Below are positions 62,411 to 64,000 of a stretch of 64,000 bases of DNA, piece by piece. Position numbers and translations under genes: made by a program. This DNA is from Rhodanobacter ginsengisoli (lineage in GTDB: Bacteria; Pseudomonadota; Gammaproteobacteria; Xanthomonadales; Rhodanobacteraceae). The stretch lies in the NCBI RefSeq assembly GCF_042657065.1, contig NZ_JBHSNF010000001.1:682001-746000 (forward strand), read 5' to 3'. A model generated the notes under the pieces. The model ran no database searches. It saw only the letters and a program-made list of their open reading frames with translations, and was not told the origin of the DNA. The stretch's first letter is position 1. Each line of letters begins with the position of its first letter.

Positions 62411-63988
62411 ATGCCACGCATACAAAAGATATTGATCGTGGGCGGCGGCACCGCCGGCTGGCTGACGGCATGCTATCTGGCCAAGGCGTTGAACAGCGCC
62501 GCACCGGAAAGCATCCAGGTCGGGCTGGTCGAATCGGCCAGCATCGGCCTGCTGGGGGTCGGCGAGGCCACCTTCCCGTCGATCCGGGGCACCCTGGCCG
62601 CGATCGGCCTGGACGAACGGCGATTCCTGGTCGGCGCGACCGCGACCTACAAACAGGGCATCCAGTACGTCAACTGGGTGCGGCCGCCGAACACGCCGGG
62701 GCCGGATCGCTTTTTCCACCCGTTCAGCACGCCCAGCCAGCGCGGCGGCAGCCCCGAACTGCTGCCTTACTGGCTGCTGGGTGGTGCCCCCGAAGGCACC
62801 GCTTTCGCCGAAGCGGTGACGATGCAGAGCCATCTGGTCGATCACGGGCGGGCGCCCAAGCGTGCCAGCGATCCGGACTATCAGGGGCCGTTGAACCACG
62901 CCTACCATTTCGATGCCGCCTGCTTCGCCGCGACGCTGGCCGAGCATGGCCAGAGCCTGGGCGTCACACGCCACCTGGCCACGGTCGAGCGCGCCGAACT
63001 GGACGAGCACGGCGCCATCGCACGCATCGTGACCACCGAGCTCGGGCCGCTGTCGGCCGATCTGTACGTGGACTGCACCGGCTTGCGCGGCGCCCTGATC
63101 GGCAACGCCATGCAGTCGCCGTTCCGCAGCCGTCGCGACGTGCTGTTCGTCGACCGCGCGGTGGCGCTGCAGGTGCCGTATCCGAAAGCGGACTCGCCGA
63201 TCCTGCCGTTCACCCGATCCACCGCACAGGAAACCGGCTGGATCTGGGATATCGGGCTGCAGAAGCGCCGCGGCATCGGCTACGTCTATTCGTCCCGGCA
63301 CGGCGACGCCGAGCGCGCGGAAGAGCTGGTGCGGCGCTACGTCGGCACGGCCGCCGACGGGCTCGAGGCCCTGCACCTGAAATTCGAGACCGGCTACCGG
63401 CCGGAGCACTGGCGCAAGAACTGCGTGGCGATCGGACTGGCCGGCGGCTTCGTCGAGCCGCTGGAGTCCACCGGCATCGCGCTGATCGAACTGGCCGCGT
63501 ACATGCTCACCCATCTGCTGCCGGGCGACCGCGACGACATGGAAGGCACGGCGCGGAAGTTCAACGAGATGATGGTCGCGCGCTACGACCGCATCATCGA
63601 CTTCATCAAGATGCACTACTGCCTGTCGCAGCGTCGCGACTCGGCGTTCTGGATCGACAATACCGATCCGGCCAGCATCCCGGCGACCCTGCAGGAGCGG
63701 CTGCAGCTATGGCGGCACCGGCCGCCGCATCGGCTGGACTTCGTCACCGACCTGGAGATGTTCATGCCGGCCAGCTGGCAGTACGTTCTCTACGGCATGG
63801 AGTTCAGGACCGACCTGGAACCGATGCGCAGCGCCTATCCCCACATGGAGGCGGCGCAGCGTGAATTCGCGATGATCCGGCAGATCGCCGGGCATGCACT
63901 GAACGACCTGCCGGATCACCGTGCTCTGGTCGAACAGCTGTGCCGGGAGCATGTGCAACGGGGCCACGCGGCGGGGGTGGCTGCGTAG
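62411..63988 (+). CDS. flavin-dependent tryptophan-halogenase-family protein
   Basis: 525 residues. FAD-binding ILIVGGGTAGWLTA opens the protein, followed by LLGVGEATFPSIRGTL. Catalytic-type residues are kept: Lys81 in ATYKQGIQYVNW and Glu352 in FVEPLESTGI, matching Lys79 and Glu346 of PrnA. The WxWxIP signature reads WIWDIG. AGGAGG lies 4 bp before the ATG. Such genes recur beside TonB-dependent receptors in Caulobacter and xanthomonads; some characterised members brominate indoles. Substrate unknown. Confidence 0.9.
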   Translation: MPRIQKILIVGGGTAGWLTACYLAKALNSAAPESIQVGLVESASIGLLGVGEATFPSIRGTLAAIGLDERRFLVGATATYKQGIQYVNWVRPPNTPGPDRFFHPFSTPSQRGGSPELLPYWLLGGAPEGTAFAEAVTMQSHLVDHGRAPKRASDPDYQGPLNHAYHFDAACFAATLAEHGQSLGVTRHLATVERAELDEHGAIARIVTTELGPLSADLYVDCTGLRGALIGNAMQSPFRSRRDVLFVDRAVALQVPYPKADSPILPFTRSTAQETGWIWDIGLQKRRGIGYVYSSRHGDAERAEELVRRYVGTAADGLEALHLKFETGYRPEHWRKNCVAIGLAGGFVEPLESTGIALIELAAYMLTHLLPGDRDDMEGTARKFNEMMVARYDRIIDFIKMHYCLSQRRDSAFWIDNTDPASIPATLQERLQLWRHRPPHRLDFVTDLEMFMPASWQYVLYGMEFRTDLEPMRSAYPHMEAAQREFAMIRQIAGHALNDLPDHRALVEQLCREHVQRGHAAGVAA

Positions 63989-64000
63989 ATCGGCGCCGAC

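Overview
The window is a GC-rich, densely coding bacterial chromosome segment. The order kdsD-kdsC-lptC-lptA-lptB-rpoN-hpf-hprK-rapZ-EIIA(Man)-HPr-EI, a purN-purM-DUF2066-perM-hda block, and paired inverted repeats built on GTGGGAGCGGCTTCAGCCGC all point to the Xanthomonadales (Lysobacterales). My best guess is a Rhodanobacter/Dyella-like member of the Rhodanobacteraceae. No rRNA, tRNA, CRISPR array, insertion sequence or prophage was seen. Most of the segment is core genome, with accessory carbon-catabolism loci at the right end.

Layout. 0-12.5 kb: end of relA, a membrane-anchored protein of four repeated TPR-like modules, a sugar-nucleotide-epimerase-like protein, PBP1B, a TPR lipoprotein, DUF4166 and MAPEG proteins, a YoaA/DinG helicase, a VOC protein, a signal peptidase I, CreD and TsaB. 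12.6-20.2 kb: DedA, a diguanylate cyclase, an Old Yellow Enzyme, a divergent histidine kinase / lone receiver pair, and a divergent YeiH exporter / LysR regulator pair with a candidate operator between them. 20.3-30.5 kb: one long minus-strand block holding a transport-free phosphotransferase relay (EI, HPr, EIIA, RapZ, HPr kinase), ribosome hibernation factor, sigma-54, the Lpt lipopolysaccharide-export genes and two Kdo biosynthesis genes. ptsN is absent from its usual place between hpf and hprK, where a terminator sits instead. 30.7-46.3 kb: ibaG-murA, a DUF3108 protein, purN-purM, DUF2066-perM-hda, suhB, trmJ, a CorC/HlyC-type membrane protein, a DUF47-Pit phosphate uptake pair with a PhoB-box-like sequence, an alkyltransferase-like protein and recQ.

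46.3-64 kb is the most interesting part: two glucan-use systems that appear to share one sugar importer. The first is a minus-strand operon (secreted six-hairpin glycosidase, disaccharide-type MFS symporter, secreted alpha-amylase, sulfotransferase). The second is a GH3 beta-glucosidase, a TonB-dependent receptor and a flavin-dependent halogenase-like protein. There are two LacI-family regulators and two operator types. TGCATACGTATTCA occurs identically upstream of the MFS importer (46547) and of the starch operon (55618). TGAYAGCGCTGTCA occurs upstream of the importer (46450) and the GH3 gene (56829), and twice between the receptor and the halogenase (62307, 62329). The importer promoter is the only place seen with both, so it is a plausible integration point. 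Which regulator binds which site is inference.

Many very long ORFs run antisense to real genes here because of the GC-rich third positions. They were not annotated.
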